Below are positions 1 to 7,485 of a DNA stretch of 19,952 bases, piece by piece. The stretch lies in contig CANCCJ010000042.1 in assembly GCA_947374535.1 (NCBI GenBank), positions 1 to 19,952 on the forward strand, given 5' to 3'. A model generated the notes under the pieces. The model saw only the letters and a program-made list of their open reading frames with translations. It was not told where the DNA came from and made no database searches. Every line of letters begins with the position of its first letter. Position 1 is the first letter of the stretch. This stretch comes from Comamonadaceae bacterium (lineage in GTDB: Bacteria; Pseudomonadota; Gammaproteobacteria; Burkholderiales; Burkholderiaceae). The translations under genes and the position numbers were made by a program.

Positions 1-1
1 T

Positions 2-454
2 GCACGCCCCGACTTGGTCGTTGGTGGCGATGGCGCTGTCGGTAATGTCACCTTGGGGTGGATGCAGAGTTTGAACACTACATCAGCCCCGTATTACCGG
101 TTCAACCAAAACTCGACTGATTCTGCGTTTGCGCCAGCGTATCCGATGCTCAATCTCACATCTGCTTCGATTTATGACGTAGTTAAGATTGGCGCAAATT
201 TACTTGTGATGGGTAAGGATCAAAATTTGATCCACGAATCTATCGCGAGTCAAATGGTGTTGCTGCGTTATGGACCGCCTAGCACTACGTCTGGACTCAA
301 CTTGGTTTCAGGGGGGGGTACGGTGAATTATTCGGGCAATACTGCACCCAATTTCATCTCTCAATTCAAACTTATTTCTACAGGTCAATTGGTGGCCTAT
401 GACGGTGCTTGTGTCCCAGGACAAACCAGATGCACCTTCACGGCCAGCCCTTGA
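2..454 (+). CDS. C-terminal part of an unrecognised, probably surface or secreted protein
   Basis: The frame is open from the left edge to TGA at 452-454, so only the last 150 or so residues of a longer protein are present and the start lies outside the window. The sequence is rich in Asn, Ser, Thr and Gly with no charged helices, and has a pair of cysteines in a CVPGQTRC stretch close to the C-terminus, which suits an exported protein. A segment of the type LLVMG-x(n)-VLLRYGP faintly resembles bacterial beta-propeller repeats of the delta-60 type, but I do not consider that an identification. A run of eight G at 311-318 lies in the frame. The gene ends four bases before the stop of the convergent glutathione transferase gene, with no terminator between them. 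Function unknown. Confidence 0.6.
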   Translation, partial: ARPDLVVGGDGAVGNVTLGWMQSLNTTSAPYYRFNQNSTDSAFAPAYPMLNLTSASIYDVVKIGANLLVMGKDQNLIHESIASQMVLLRYGPPSTTSGLNLVSGGGTVNYSGNTAPNFISQFKLISTGQLVAYDGACVPGQTRCTFTASP

Positions 455-458
455 TATC

Positions 459-1163
459 TCAGCGTTTGGCAAACTGAGTTTTGCCAAACAAAACGTCTTT
501 GGCCTTGTCATCCTGCAATGGTTTTCGCAAATCAGCCAATACCTGCACGCCGCGTTTCACAGCGGGTCGCTCTGACACTAAATCAAACCAAGCTTTGAGG
601 TGCGGGTAATCGGCCCAGTCGATGCCTTGGTTTTGCCAGCTACGCAGCCACGGGAAGATGGCAATGTCGGCAATGCTGTAGCTGTTGCCGCCGATAAATT
701 TGCTGTGCTGTAAGCGCTTGTCCATCACGCCATATAAACGTTTGGCTTCGTTGGTGTAGCGGTCGTAAGCGTAATCAATCTTCTCAGGCGCGTAGATGCG
801 AAAGTGGTGCGCTTGGCCCAGCATAGGGCCAACGCCGCCCATTTGAAAGATCAGCCATTGCAGCACTTCAAACTTGGCACGGTCACTCTTAGGCAAGAAC
901 TTGCCTGTTTTGGATGCGAGGTACAACAGAATCGCACCTGATTCAAACAGGCTGATGGGCTTGCCGTCCGGTCCATGTGGATCGACGATGGCGGGAATTT
1001 TGTTGTTAGGGCTGATTTTTAAAAATTCAGGTTTGAATTGGTCGCCTTGCCCGATGTTGACCGGGTGGGCCAACCAGTCGCGGCCTAAACGTAGCCCGCA
1101 CTCCTCGAGCATGATGTGAACTTTGTGTCCGTTGGGCGTGGGCCATGAGTAAACGTCGATCAT
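459..1163 (-). CDS. yfcG: Nu-class glutathione S-transferase, YfcG/YghU type disulfide-bond oxidoreductase
   Basis: The 234-residue protein closely follows Escherichia coli YfcG as I recall it. It has the N-terminal TPNGHK motif (Thr9, Asn11) that replaces the usual Tyr/Ser/Cys of other GSTs, then SPNNKIPAIVD, the glutathione-binding LFESG motif, GPMLGQxHHF and YSIADIA in the helical C-terminal domain. Nu-class enzymes are cytoplasmic, bind two glutathiones, and reduce disulfides and organic hydroperoxides; that activity is known for the family, not shown here. The start has an AAGGA ribosome site that overlaps the TAA stop of the acyl-CoA dehydrogenase gene nine bases upstream, so this is the last gene of the minus-strand fatty-acid operon. 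Its presence there suggests handling of lipid peroxides or reactive carbonyls, which is inference. Confidence 0.93.
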   Translation of the reverse strand: MIDVYSWPTPNGHKVHIMLEECGLRLGRDWLAHPVNIGQGDQFKPEFLKISPNNKIPAIVDPHGPDGKPISLFESGAILLYLASKTGKFLPKSDRAKFEVLQWLIFQMGGVGPMLGQAHHFRIYAPEKIDYAYDRYTNEAKRLYGVMDKRLQHSKFIGGNSYSIADIAIFPWLRSWQNQGIDWADYPHLKAWFDLVSERPAVKRGVQVLADLRKPLQDDKAKDVLFGKTQFAKR

Positions 1164-1172
1164 TTGTATTCC

Positions 1173-2435
1173 TTAGCACCCGCGTGTGACGGGCATTTCA
1201 ATTTCTTGTGGTGCGGCAGCAATGTAGCGTGCCAATTCCAGTTTGGCAATTGATTGGCGGTGAACTTCGTCAGGGCCATCTGCCAAGCGAAGCCAACGTT
1301 GTGTGGTGTAAGCATAGGCCAACGGAAAATCGTCGGAAATGCCAGCTGCGCCGTGGGCTTGAATGGCCCAGTCGATGACTTGGCTGGCCATGTTGGGGGC
1401 GATGACCTTGATCATGGCGATTTCTGCACGCGCTTGCTTGTTGCCCACCGTGTCCATCATGTAGGCGGCTTTGAGGGTGAGTAATCGCGCTTGCTCAATC
1501 ATGATGCGCGCGTTGGCAATACGCTCATGCCACACGCCTTGCGCAGACAACGGCTTGCCAAACGCCACGCGGCTGTTGAGACGTTTGCACATCAGTTCTA
1601 AAGCACGCTCTGCCGAGCCAATGGAGCGCATGCAGTGGTGAATACGGCCTGGGCCTAAGCGACCTTGGGCGATTTCAAAGCCTCGGCCTTCACCCAGCAA
1701 CAGATTTTCAACAGGGACGCGCACGTTGGTGAGTGTGACCTCCATATGGCCGTGGGGCGCGTCGTCGTAGCCAAATACGCTCAAGGGTCGAACCACTTTC
1801 ACGCCAGGCGTATTGGCTGGTACGACCACCATGCTTTGTTGTGCATGTTTAGGCGCATCGGGGTCGGTTTTCCCCATCACGATGTACACCGCACAGCGTG
1901 GGTCGCCCGCGCCAGAGCTCCACCACTTGGTGCCGTTGATGACGTAGTCGTTGCCTTCGCGAACTATGCTGCATTGGATGTTGGTGGCGTCAGATGAAGC
2001 CACTGCGGGTTCGGTCATCAAAAAGGCAGAGCGAATCTCGCCACGCAGCAAAGGCTCTAGCCATCGCACCTTCAGGGCTTCGCTGGCATAGCGCTCGAAA
2101 GTTTCCATGTTGCCGGTGTCGGGCGCGGACGAGTTGAAAACCTCCGCTGCAAACGGCACCCGACCCATGATTTCGCACAAAGGGGCATATTCCAAATTGC
2201 TCAAGCCATCGGGCACGCGTGGGCTGTGTGGCAAAAACAAATTCCACAACCCTGCGTCGCGCGCCTTGTGCTTGAGTTCTTCCACCAGCGCAGTTGGAAT
2301 CCACGCATTGCCTTTGGCGCGGTTGGCCGCAATTTCTTCGAAGAAGCGTTGTTCGTTGGGATAAATATGTTCGTCCATGAAGGCGAGCAGGCGTGTTTGC
2401 AGGCCTTTGACTTTGTCGCTGTAGTCGAAGTTCAT
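1173..2435 (-). CDS. Acyl-CoA dehydrogenase, ACAD10/ACAD11-like
   Basis: The 420-residue FAD enzyme has the N-terminal helical domain, the flavin-binding [13 protein letters not shown] and [11 protein letters not shown] segments, [13 protein letters not shown], and the very characteristic [21 protein letters not shown] stretch shared with the dehydrogenase half of human ACAD11. At the position of the catalytic glutamate of ordinary acyl-CoA dehydrogenases the sequence reads ADGPDEVH, placing Asp386 there by my hand alignment; human ACAD11 also has this motif as I recall it. ACAD10/11 act on 4-phosphoacyl-CoA made by an APH-fold kinase, releasing phosphate and giving an enoyl-CoA. The adjacent upstream gene encodes such a kinase, 30 bases away. 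An AAGGAC ribosome site precedes the ATG. Exact substrate unknown; ordinary acyl-CoA oxidation remains possible. Confidence 0.94.
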   Translation of the reverse strand: MNFDYSDKVKGLQTRLLAFMDEHIYPNEQRFFEEIAANRAKGNAWIPTALVEELKHKARDAGLWNLFLPHSPRVPDGLSNLEYAPLCEIMGRVPFAAEVFNSSAPDTGNMETFERYASEALKVRWLEPLLRGEIRSAFLMTEPAVASSDATNIQCSIVREGNDYVINGTKWWSSGAGDPRCAVYIVMGKTDPDAPKHAQQSMVVVPANTPGVKVVRPLSVFGYDDAPHGHMEVTLTNVRVPVENLLLGEGRGFEIAQGRLGPGRIHHCMRSIGSAERALELMCKRLNSRVAFGKPLSAQGVWHERIANARIMIEQARLLTLKAAYMMDTVGNKQARAEIAMIKVIAPNMASQVIDWAIQAHGAAGISDDFPLAYAYTTQRWLRLADGPDEVHRQSIAKLELARYIAAAPQEIEMPVTRGC

Positions 2436-2465
2436 GATGTGTTTGTCCTTGTCTCTGTTGTTCTT

Positions 2466-3551
2466 TTAGGCTTGTTGTGCAAATTTCCAAGCCAGCTCTG
2501 CCATCGGGCGAGCACCTGCACCGTTGGCTTTGGCTTCGTCGCTAGAGGCTGTGCCAGCTTCCACACGTTTGGCAATGCCTTGCAAGATGGCCGCGATGCG
2601 AAACATGTTGTAGGCGAGGTAAAAATTCCAATCAGCTTTGAGGTCCGCCGGGGTGGCCAAACCCGTGCGGTCGCAATAGCGATGGATGTTTTCGCTTTCG
2701 CTGGGGATACCCAGTGCAGCGATATCTACACCGCCAATGCCTCTGAATGCGCCGGGAGGTATGTGCCAGCCCATGCACAGGTAGCTGAAGTCGGCCAGCG
2801 GGTGGCCGAGGGTGGATAGCTCCCAATCGAGCACGGCCAATACACGTGGTTCGATGGGGTGAAACATCAGGTTATCTAGACGGTAGTCGCCATGCACGAT
2901 GCTGACTTTGCTGGCGTCTTGTGCGCTGGCGGGCATGTGGGCGGGTAGCCACGCCATGAGCTTCTCCATTTCGTCAATGGGCTGCGTGACCGAGGCAACG
3001 TATTGCTTACTCCAGCGGCCAATTTGGCGCTCAAAGTAATTGCCGGGGCGGCCGTAATTCTCTAGCCCATGCTTGGTGAATGGCACCGTGTGCAAAGCCG
3101 CGATGACGCGGTTCATCTCGTCATAGATGGCGCCACGTTCTGCATGACTCATGCCGGGAAGTGTTTGGTCCCACAGCACGCGACCTTGCACAAATTCCAT
3201 CACATAGAAAGCTCGGCCGATGATGGATTCGTCCTCACACAACACAAGCATTTGCGGCACCGGTACATCCGTGTCGTACAGCCCCTGCATCACTTTGAAC
3301 TCGCGCTCAATCGCGTGGGCGGATGGCAGGAGCTTGGCCACAGGGCCAGGCTTGGTTCGCAGGACGTAACTGCGATTTGGTGTAATGAGTTTGTAGGTGG
3401 GGTTGGACTGCCCACCTTTGAACGTCTCAAGCGAGATCGGGCCTTCAAAGCTTGGCAGGTGCGCACTCAGCCATGCCGTGAGCGCGTCGCTGTCTACCTG
3501 GTTGGCTTCACGCATGGGCTGGGCTGCTGAAAATTCGTTGTCCCGGCTCAT
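2466..3551 (-). CDS. APH-fold phosphotransferase, probable 4-hydroxyacyl-CoA kinase (ACAD10/11 N-terminal domain type)
   Basis: The 361-residue protein has the aminoglycoside phosphotransferase/choline kinase fold: GGQSNPTY (46-53) and VLRTKP near residue 65 for nucleotide binding, the catalytic loop HGDYRLDN (220-227, Asp222 and Asn227) and the metal-binding LDWE (241-244) followed by STLGHPLADF. These segments match the kinase half of human ACAD11 rather than drug-resistance enzymes. Known relatives, including LvaA of the Pseudomonas putida levulinate pathway, phosphorylate the 4-hydroxyl of an acyl-CoA. An AGGAA site lies about eight bases before the ATG, and the stop of the Crp-type regulator gene is 13 bases upstream. 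The order kinase then dehydrogenase mirrors the fused eukaryotic protein. It is cytoplasmic; no signal peptide or membrane segment is seen. Aminoglycoside resistance is unlikely. Confidence 0.92.
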   Translation of the reverse strand: MSRDNEFSAAQPMREANQVDSDALTAWLSAHLPSFEGPISLETFKGGQSNPTYKLITPNRSYVLRTKPGPVAKLLPSAHAIEREFKVMQGLYDTDVPVPQMLVLCEDESIIGRAFYVMEFVQGRVLWDQTLPGMSHAERGAIYDEMNRVIAALHTVPFTKHGLENYGRPGNYFERQIGRWSKQYVASVTQPIDEMEKLMAWLPAHMPASAQDASKVSIVHGDYRLDNLMFHPIEPRVLAVLDWELSTLGHPLADFSYLCMGWHIPPGAFRGIGGVDIAALGIPSESENIHRYCDRTGLATPADLKADWNFYLAYNMFRIAAILQGIAKRVEAGTASSDEAKANGAGARPMAELAWKFAQQA

Positions 3552-3564
3552 GCGTGGGTTCCTA

Positions 3565-4284
3565 TCAGTTGTCTGCTTCGCTGATGCTCATCAACGCTTC
3601 GCGATTGCGAATGACCAAGCCACCCGGCTCGATGCGAATGGCTTCTTCGCGCTCCATGGCCTTGAGTTCTTGGTTCACTCGTTGGCGCGATGCACCCAAC
3701 AGTTGTGCCAATTCTTCTTGCGCCAAGTGCAAGCCAATGCGAATTTCTTGTCCGTTGGTCAGACTCTGCACACCGTAGCTGCGTGCCAAGTGCAACAGCT
3801 GTTTGGCCAAGCGCGAACGCAAGGGCAGGGTGTTGAGGTCTTCCACCAAACCGAAGAGCTGTCGAATTCGGCGTGCTTGCAAGCGCAGCATGGCTTCGTA
3901 AAACTCCACATGCTGGCTGAGAATTTTTTGGAAGTCTGCTTTGGCCACACACAGAATCGTGGTGTCGCCATGCGCGTACACATCGTGCGTGCGACGGTCT
4001 CCGTCCAAGATCGCCACGTCGCCAAACCAAATGCCCGGCTCCACATACGTGAAGGTGATCTGCTTGCCCGACAGTGAGGTGGAGCTCACGCGCACTGCAC
4101 CGCGCGCGCAGGCCATCCACTCTTCGGCTGGATCGCCGCGTGCTGCGATCAAGTCGCCGTCTTTGCATCGTTTGACATAAGCGCATCGAAGAATGTCGTG
4201 CCTGAGAGAAGGTGAAAGGGATGAGAACCAACGTCCTGCGTTGATGGCCTCGCGTTCTTCGATGTTAAGAATTGGATCGTCCAT
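3565..4284 (-). CDS. Crp/Fnr-family transcriptional regulator
   Basis: The 239-residue protein has an N-terminal cyclic-nucleotide-binding-type beta-barrel (about 25-140, with GDLIAARGDPAEEW and PGIWFGDVAILDG), a long dimer helix, and a C-terminal winged helix-turn-helix with LAQEELAQLLGASRQRVNQEL. No N-terminal cysteine cluster is present, so it is not an Fnr-type iron-sulfur sensor. In the recognition helix, the Arg-Glu...Arg residues of E. coli CRP are Arg-Gln...Gln, so the operator should differ from the CRP box. The gene sits inside the fatty-acid cluster, 81 bases after the crotonase gene and 13 bases before the kinase gene, all on the minus strand. That makes it a candidate regulator of the cluster. 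Its ligand is unknown. Confidence 0.92.
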   Translation of the reverse strand: MDDPILNIEEREAINAGRWFSSLSPSLRHDILRCAYVKRCKDGDLIAARGDPAEEWMACARGAVRVSSTSLSGKQITFTYVEPGIWFGDVAILDGDRRTHDVYAHGDTTILCVAKADFQKILSQHVEFYEAMLRLQARRIRQLFGLVEDLNTLPLRSRLAKQLLHLARSYGVQSLTNGQEIRIGLHLAQEELAQLLGASRQRVNQELKAMEREEAIRIEPGGLVIRNREALMSISEADN

Positions 4285-4329
4285 AGCCTGTCTTTTGTGT
4301 GACCTAAAAGTAAGAATTTGTCGCTCAGG

Positions 4330-4352
4330 AGACCCGGCATGTCTGCGGGTCT
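4330..4352. other. Inverted repeat between the crotonase and regulator genes
   Basis: AGACCCG at 4330-4336 and CGGGTCT at 4346-4352 form a perfect seven-base-pair stem with a nine-base loop, in the 81-base gap between the crotonase stop and the regulator start. On the minus strand no clear T run follows directly, so a strong intrinsic terminator is not supported. It could be a weak attenuator, an RNA-stabilising stem at the end of the upstream message, or an operator. Confidence 0.45.
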
Positions 4353-4365
4353 TTGCGTGCGTGGA

Positions 4366-5145
4366 TCATTTGTAGGTGGGCGTCTCTTTGCTGAGAAAGG
4401 CTTGAATGCCAACGCCCGCGTTGGTGTGATGCAAATTTTTCACGAAGTGATTGCGCTCATGCGCCAGGTGTTCAGTCATGTGGTGTGTGTCCGCCTCATT
4501 CAGCAATTCTTTGATGCTGTTCATCGCATTGGGCGCACGTGCGTTGATCCGCTCCGCGAGTGCCAAGGCTTGTGACAAGGCATGACCGCTATCGACCACA
4601 CGGTTGACCAAGCCTAAGGCTTGCAAGCGTTGTGCGCTGATGCGTTCACCCAGCATCAGCAACTCAGTCGCCAATTGACGGGGCAGGGCGCGTGCCAAAT
4701 TCCAGCTACCGCCAGCATCGGGTGAAAGTCCGAGGTTGCTGTAGGCCATCACGAACACGCTGTCATGCGCAGCCACCACCATGTCGCACATCAGGGCCAA
4801 TGAGAAGCCAGCGCCCGCCGCTGCACCCTCGACCGCCGCAATGATGGGCTTGGGAAAGGTGCGAATGGCTTCCATCCAGTTGTGCAAGCTTTCAATGCTT
4901 TGTGCCTGAACTTCAGCGGGTTGCTCACGGTTGGTTTTGAGGCGTTGCACATTGCCGCCCGCGCAAAAGTGTGCACCTTCACCGGTGATGACCACGCTGC
5001 GAATATCGGGGTTGGTCTCGGCGACGTTCAATGCTTCGATGCCTGCGGCATACATCTCTGGCCCCATCGCGTTGCGTAACGCGGGGTCTGACAAGGTCAA
5101 GATGAGTGTCTGACCTTGGTTGGTACTTTTGAGTTGGGCAGTCAT
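4366..5145 (-). CDS. Enoyl-CoA hydratase/isomerase family protein, probably an isomerase
   Basis: The 259-residue crotonase-fold protein has both oxyanion-hole segments, FCAGGNV (60-66) and EGAAAGAGFSLALMCD (106-121), and the SPDAGGSW loop. The two glutamates of hydratases are missing by hand alignment: the Glu144 position is Ser115 and the Glu164 position is Tyr135. Asp143 in SPDAGG is at the site used by isomerases such as PaaG. It is therefore more likely a delta3,delta2-enoyl-CoA isomerase or related enzyme than a hydratase. The ATG lies six bases after the stop of the 3-hydroxyacyl-CoA dehydrogenase gene, so translation is probably coupled. In the cluster it would move the double bond into a position usable by beta-oxidation. 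Which acyl-CoA it acts on cannot be read from the sequence. Confidence 0.92.
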   Translation of the reverse strand: MTAQLKSTNQGQTLILTLSDPALRNAMGPEMYAAGIEALNVAETNPDIRSVVITGEGAHFCAGGNVQRLKTNREQPAEVQAQSIESLHNWMEAIRTFPKPIIAAVEGAAAGAGFSLALMCDMVVAAHDSVFVMAYSNLGLSPDAGGSWNLARALPRQLATELLMLGERISAQRLQALGLVNRVVDSGHALSQALALAERINARAPNAMNSIKELLNEADTHHMTEHLAHERNHFVKNLHHTNAGVGIQAFLSKETPTYK

Positions 5146-5151
5146 GCGGCT

Positions 5152-6672
5152 TTAGCTCTCGACGTGCATCAAGCTCAGGCCCAGCGCACCACGGCGGCGC
5201 AGCCACGGGCTGGGGCGGTAGCGTGTGTCGCCGTAAACGGTCTGCACATTGAACAGCACTTCCAAAATTTCGGTAGGTCCAAACTTATCGCCCATCATCA
5301 GCGGACCCATGGGGTAGCCGAGCCCAAGCGTGACGGCAGTTTCCAAATCTTGCGGCGAGCAAATGCTTTGTTGGCACATGTCGCAAGCGATGTTGACGAT
5401 GTTGGCCACCACGCGTTGCGTCACAAAGCCGCCGCTGTCTCGGATCACGCTCACGGATTTGCCGTCGCGTGCGAACAGCGCGTGTGCCGCATCGCGCATG
5501 TCTGCGCGAGTCGCGGGGTTGGTGGCGAGCACGCGACGTTGGGTGAGTTTGTCATCGATCAGCATATCGATGCCGATGGTGCGTGCGGGGTCGAGCCGCT
5601 CGATGATGGCCACGGTGGTGATGTCAAAGCCCAAAGGCGCCACGATGGATAAGGCTTGAGCCGAGGGCGATGCCCCAGTTTCAATCTTGGCACCCAAGTC
5701 TTTGAGCAATTGCAACAGTTCGGCGCGACGCACAGCGCGGGTCGAGACCCAGACGGGCGGCATCTCGTTGACCACTGGCGTGGCGGGTTCAGCGGCGATT
5801 TGCGCCACGCCATCCACATAGCTGTAAAACCCTTCACCTACCTTTTTGCCTAGCACGCCGCCCGCTAAGCGCTGCGCGGTGATGACACTGGGGCGGTAAC
5901 GTGGCTCGTTGTAATACTGTTGGTAGATGGACTCCATCACGGGGTGCGACACGTCGAGCCCTGTCAAGTCAAGCAATTCGAAGGGGCCAAGTTTGAATCC
6001 CACCTGATCGCGCAAGATGCGGTCGATGGTGGCGTAGTCGGCAATGCCCTCAGAGGCGATGCGCAGCGCTTCTGTACCGTAACCCCGTCCTGCATGGTTG
6101 ACGATGAAACCGGGTGTGTCTTGTGCTTGCACCGCTTGATGGCCCATTTGCTGGGCGTAGGCGGCGAGGTTTTGGCAAACAGCCGGCGATGTTTTGATGC
6201 CTGCCACCACTTCGACCACTCTCATCAGTGGCACAGGGTTGAAGAAGTGGTAGCCCGCCAATTGCGCGGGGCGCTTGAGGGCTGCAGCAATCGCCGTCAC
6301 TGACAACGAAGAGGTGTTGGTGGCCAATACAGTGGTGGGGCTTACCACGTTCTCCATCTGTGCCAGCAAGGACTGCTTCACACCCAGTTGTTCAACGACA
6401 GCTTCAATTACCAAGTCGCAAGTGGCCAAGTCGTTGATCGAGTTGGCCACGTGAAGTTGTTGTTTGTAATGCTTGGCTTGTTCTGTGCTGAGCTTGTTTT
6501 TTTCAACCAGCTTGTCCCATTGCGCGCCAATGCGCTGAATGGCTTGGGATGGTGCATCCGCTTGGATGTCGAAGAGTTTGACGGCGCTGCCTGCTTGTGC
6601 GGCGATTTGTGCGATGCCTTGGCCCATGGCGCCGGCACCCACGACGCCCACTGTTTTGTAAATCGGATTCAT
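5152..6672 (-). CDS. paaH: 3-hydroxyacyl-CoA dehydrogenase, PaaH type
   Basis: The 506-residue protein has an N-terminal Rossmann fold with GAGAMG (12-17), the conserved E-x(n)-NTSSL segment near 119-123, and the catalytic pair His142 in GYHFFNPVP and Glu154, twelve residues apart as in human HADH. It is followed by DTPGFIVN and two C-terminal 3HCDH domains, the second containing SGGFVTQRVVANIVN. This length and duplicated C-terminal domain are typical of the stand-alone PaaH/PhaC-type enzymes rather than of FadB. It oxidises L-3-hydroxyacyl-CoA to 3-ketoacyl-CoA with NAD. It is the first gene of a six-gene minus-strand run. No strong ribosome site is seen before the ATG. No phenylacetate genes are nearby, so the symbol reflects family, not pathway. 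Confidence 0.93.
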   Translation of the reverse strand: MNPIYKTVGVVGAGAMGQGIAQIAAQAGSAVKLFDIQADAPSQAIQRIGAQWDKLVEKNKLSTEQAKHYKQQLHVANSINDLATCDLVIEAVVEQLGVKQSLLAQMENVVSPTTVLATNTSSLSVTAIAAALKRPAQLAGYHFFNPVPLMRVVEVVAGIKTSPAVCQNLAAYAQQMGHQAVQAQDTPGFIVNHAGRGYGTEALRIASEGIADYATIDRILRDQVGFKLGPFELLDLTGLDVSHPVMESIYQQYYNEPRYRPSVITAQRLAGGVLGKKVGEGFYSYVDGVAQIAAEPATPVVNEMPPVWVSTRAVRRAELLQLLKDLGAKIETGASPSAQALSIVAPLGFDITTVAIIERLDPARTIGIDMLIDDKLTQRRVLATNPATRADMRDAAHALFARDGKSVSVIRDSGGFVTQRVVANIVNIACDMCQQSICSPQDLETAVTLGLGYPMGPLMMGDKFGPTEILEVLFNVQTVYGDTRYRPSPWLRRRGALGLSLMHVES

Positions 6673-6805
6673 GGCAAAGATTATGACTGAGCCTCAAGCC
6701 GGTTTCGACTTGCGCCTGCGTGACACGCAAGCGGTGATGTGGGTCTTAAGCCTTGGTTTGCCATGCAAGAATGAAATTAACCCTTTCTATCTTTGGAGTG
6801 CACCC
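6673..6805. promoter_or_regulatory. Divergent intergenic region with a 13-base palindrome
   Basis: This 133-base region separates the minus-strand fatty-acid cluster from the plus-strand glutathione transferase gene and must hold both promoters. A palindrome TGCGTG-A-CACGCA at 6717-6729 is its clearest feature and could be an operator. A CATAAT that could be a -10 element lies about ten bases before the dehydrogenase start, but I found no convincing -35 partner for either direction. Confidence 0.4.
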
Positions 6806-7471
6806 ATGACCCTCAAACTTTGCGGTTTTGCTGTCAGCAACTACTACAACAAACTCAAAATTCAATTGCTTGAAAAGGGCGTGTCTTTTGAAGAAGAGTT
6901 GGTCTGGGTCAAGCCCGTGGACCCTACGACCTTGTTGCGCTCGCCTATGGGCAAAGTGCCATTTTTAGATACACCACAGGGCTGCATCAGCGAGTCCACC
7001 GTGTGTGCCGAGTACATCGAACAGGCGTATCCGCACCATCCTTTGATGCCGACTGATCCATTTGAAGCCGCTAAGGTGCGTGAAATCATCGCGTACATAG
7101 AGTTGCATCTGGAGTTGGTGGCGCGTGAGCTTTACCCGCAAGTTTTCTTCGGTGGCAAGGTAGACGAGGCCACACAAGCCCGTGTACGCCAGCAATTGAG
7201 CAAGGGTGTGGAGGGTTTGACCAAGTTGGTGAAGTTCTCTCCCTACGTGGCGGGCGATACATTCACGTTGGCAGACTGTTCGGCGATCGTGAATTTGCCG
7301 CTGATTTCAATGGCGTCTAAGGCCATGTATGGCGAGGACTTTTTGGCACATTTGCCAGTGAAGCATTACACCCAGCAAATGGCCGAGCGTGCTTCGGTGC
7401 AAAAAGTCAACGCGGATCGCAAGGTGTGCATTGCTTTGATGGCCGAGCGCTCAGGCTCAAAAACCAGTTAA
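6806..7471 (+). CDS. Glutathione S-transferase family protein
   Basis: The 221-residue protein has an N-terminal thioredoxin-like domain (LCGFAVSNYYNKLKIQLLEKG, with GKVPFLDTPQG and the glutathione-binding ISEST), then a helical C-terminal domain containing the N-capping box TFTLADCSAIV. The candidate catalytic residue is Ser11. The ATG at 6806 is chosen because the fold begins there and a GGAG ribosome site lies eight bases upstream; a longer frame from 6671 would read through the divergent promoter region. The gene is transcribed away from the fatty-acid cluster and converges on the hydroxyacid dehydrogenase gene with 14 bases between the stops and no terminator. The substrate is unknown, and it is only distantly related to the YfcG-type enzyme in this window. 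Confidence 0.9.
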   Translation: MTLKLCGFAVSNYYNKLKIQLLEKGVSFEEELVWVKPVDPTTLLRSPMGKVPFLDTPQGCISESTVCAEYIEQAYPHHPLMPTDPFEAAKVREIIAYIELHLELVARELYPQVFFGGKVDEATQARVRQQLSKGVEGLTKLVKFSPYVAGDTFTLADCSAIVNLPLISMASKAMYGEDFLAHLPVKHYTQQMAERASVQKVNADRKVCIALMAERSGSKTS

Positions 7472-7485
7472 TGCGCGAGCGGCGA

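Noticed and set aside
2466..3551. APH-family protein as an antibiotic-resistance gene
   Set aside because: Its motifs match the ACAD10/11 kinase domain, and its operon is fatty-acid catabolism.
3397..4231. Long open frames on both strands overlapping the regulator gene (3397-4077 plus, 3548-4231 minus)
   Set aside because: They overlap the Crp-type regulator almost completely, have Cys/His/Arg-rich composition typical of shadow frames, and show no family motifs.
4295..4310. CRP-type box near TGTGA upstream of the regulator gene
   Set aside because: Only one half-site is present; the second half does not match TCACA.
6671..7471. Longer glutathione transferase frame starting at 6671
   Set aside because: The extra 45 residues have no GST similarity, cross the divergent promoter region, and a good ribosome site precedes 6806.
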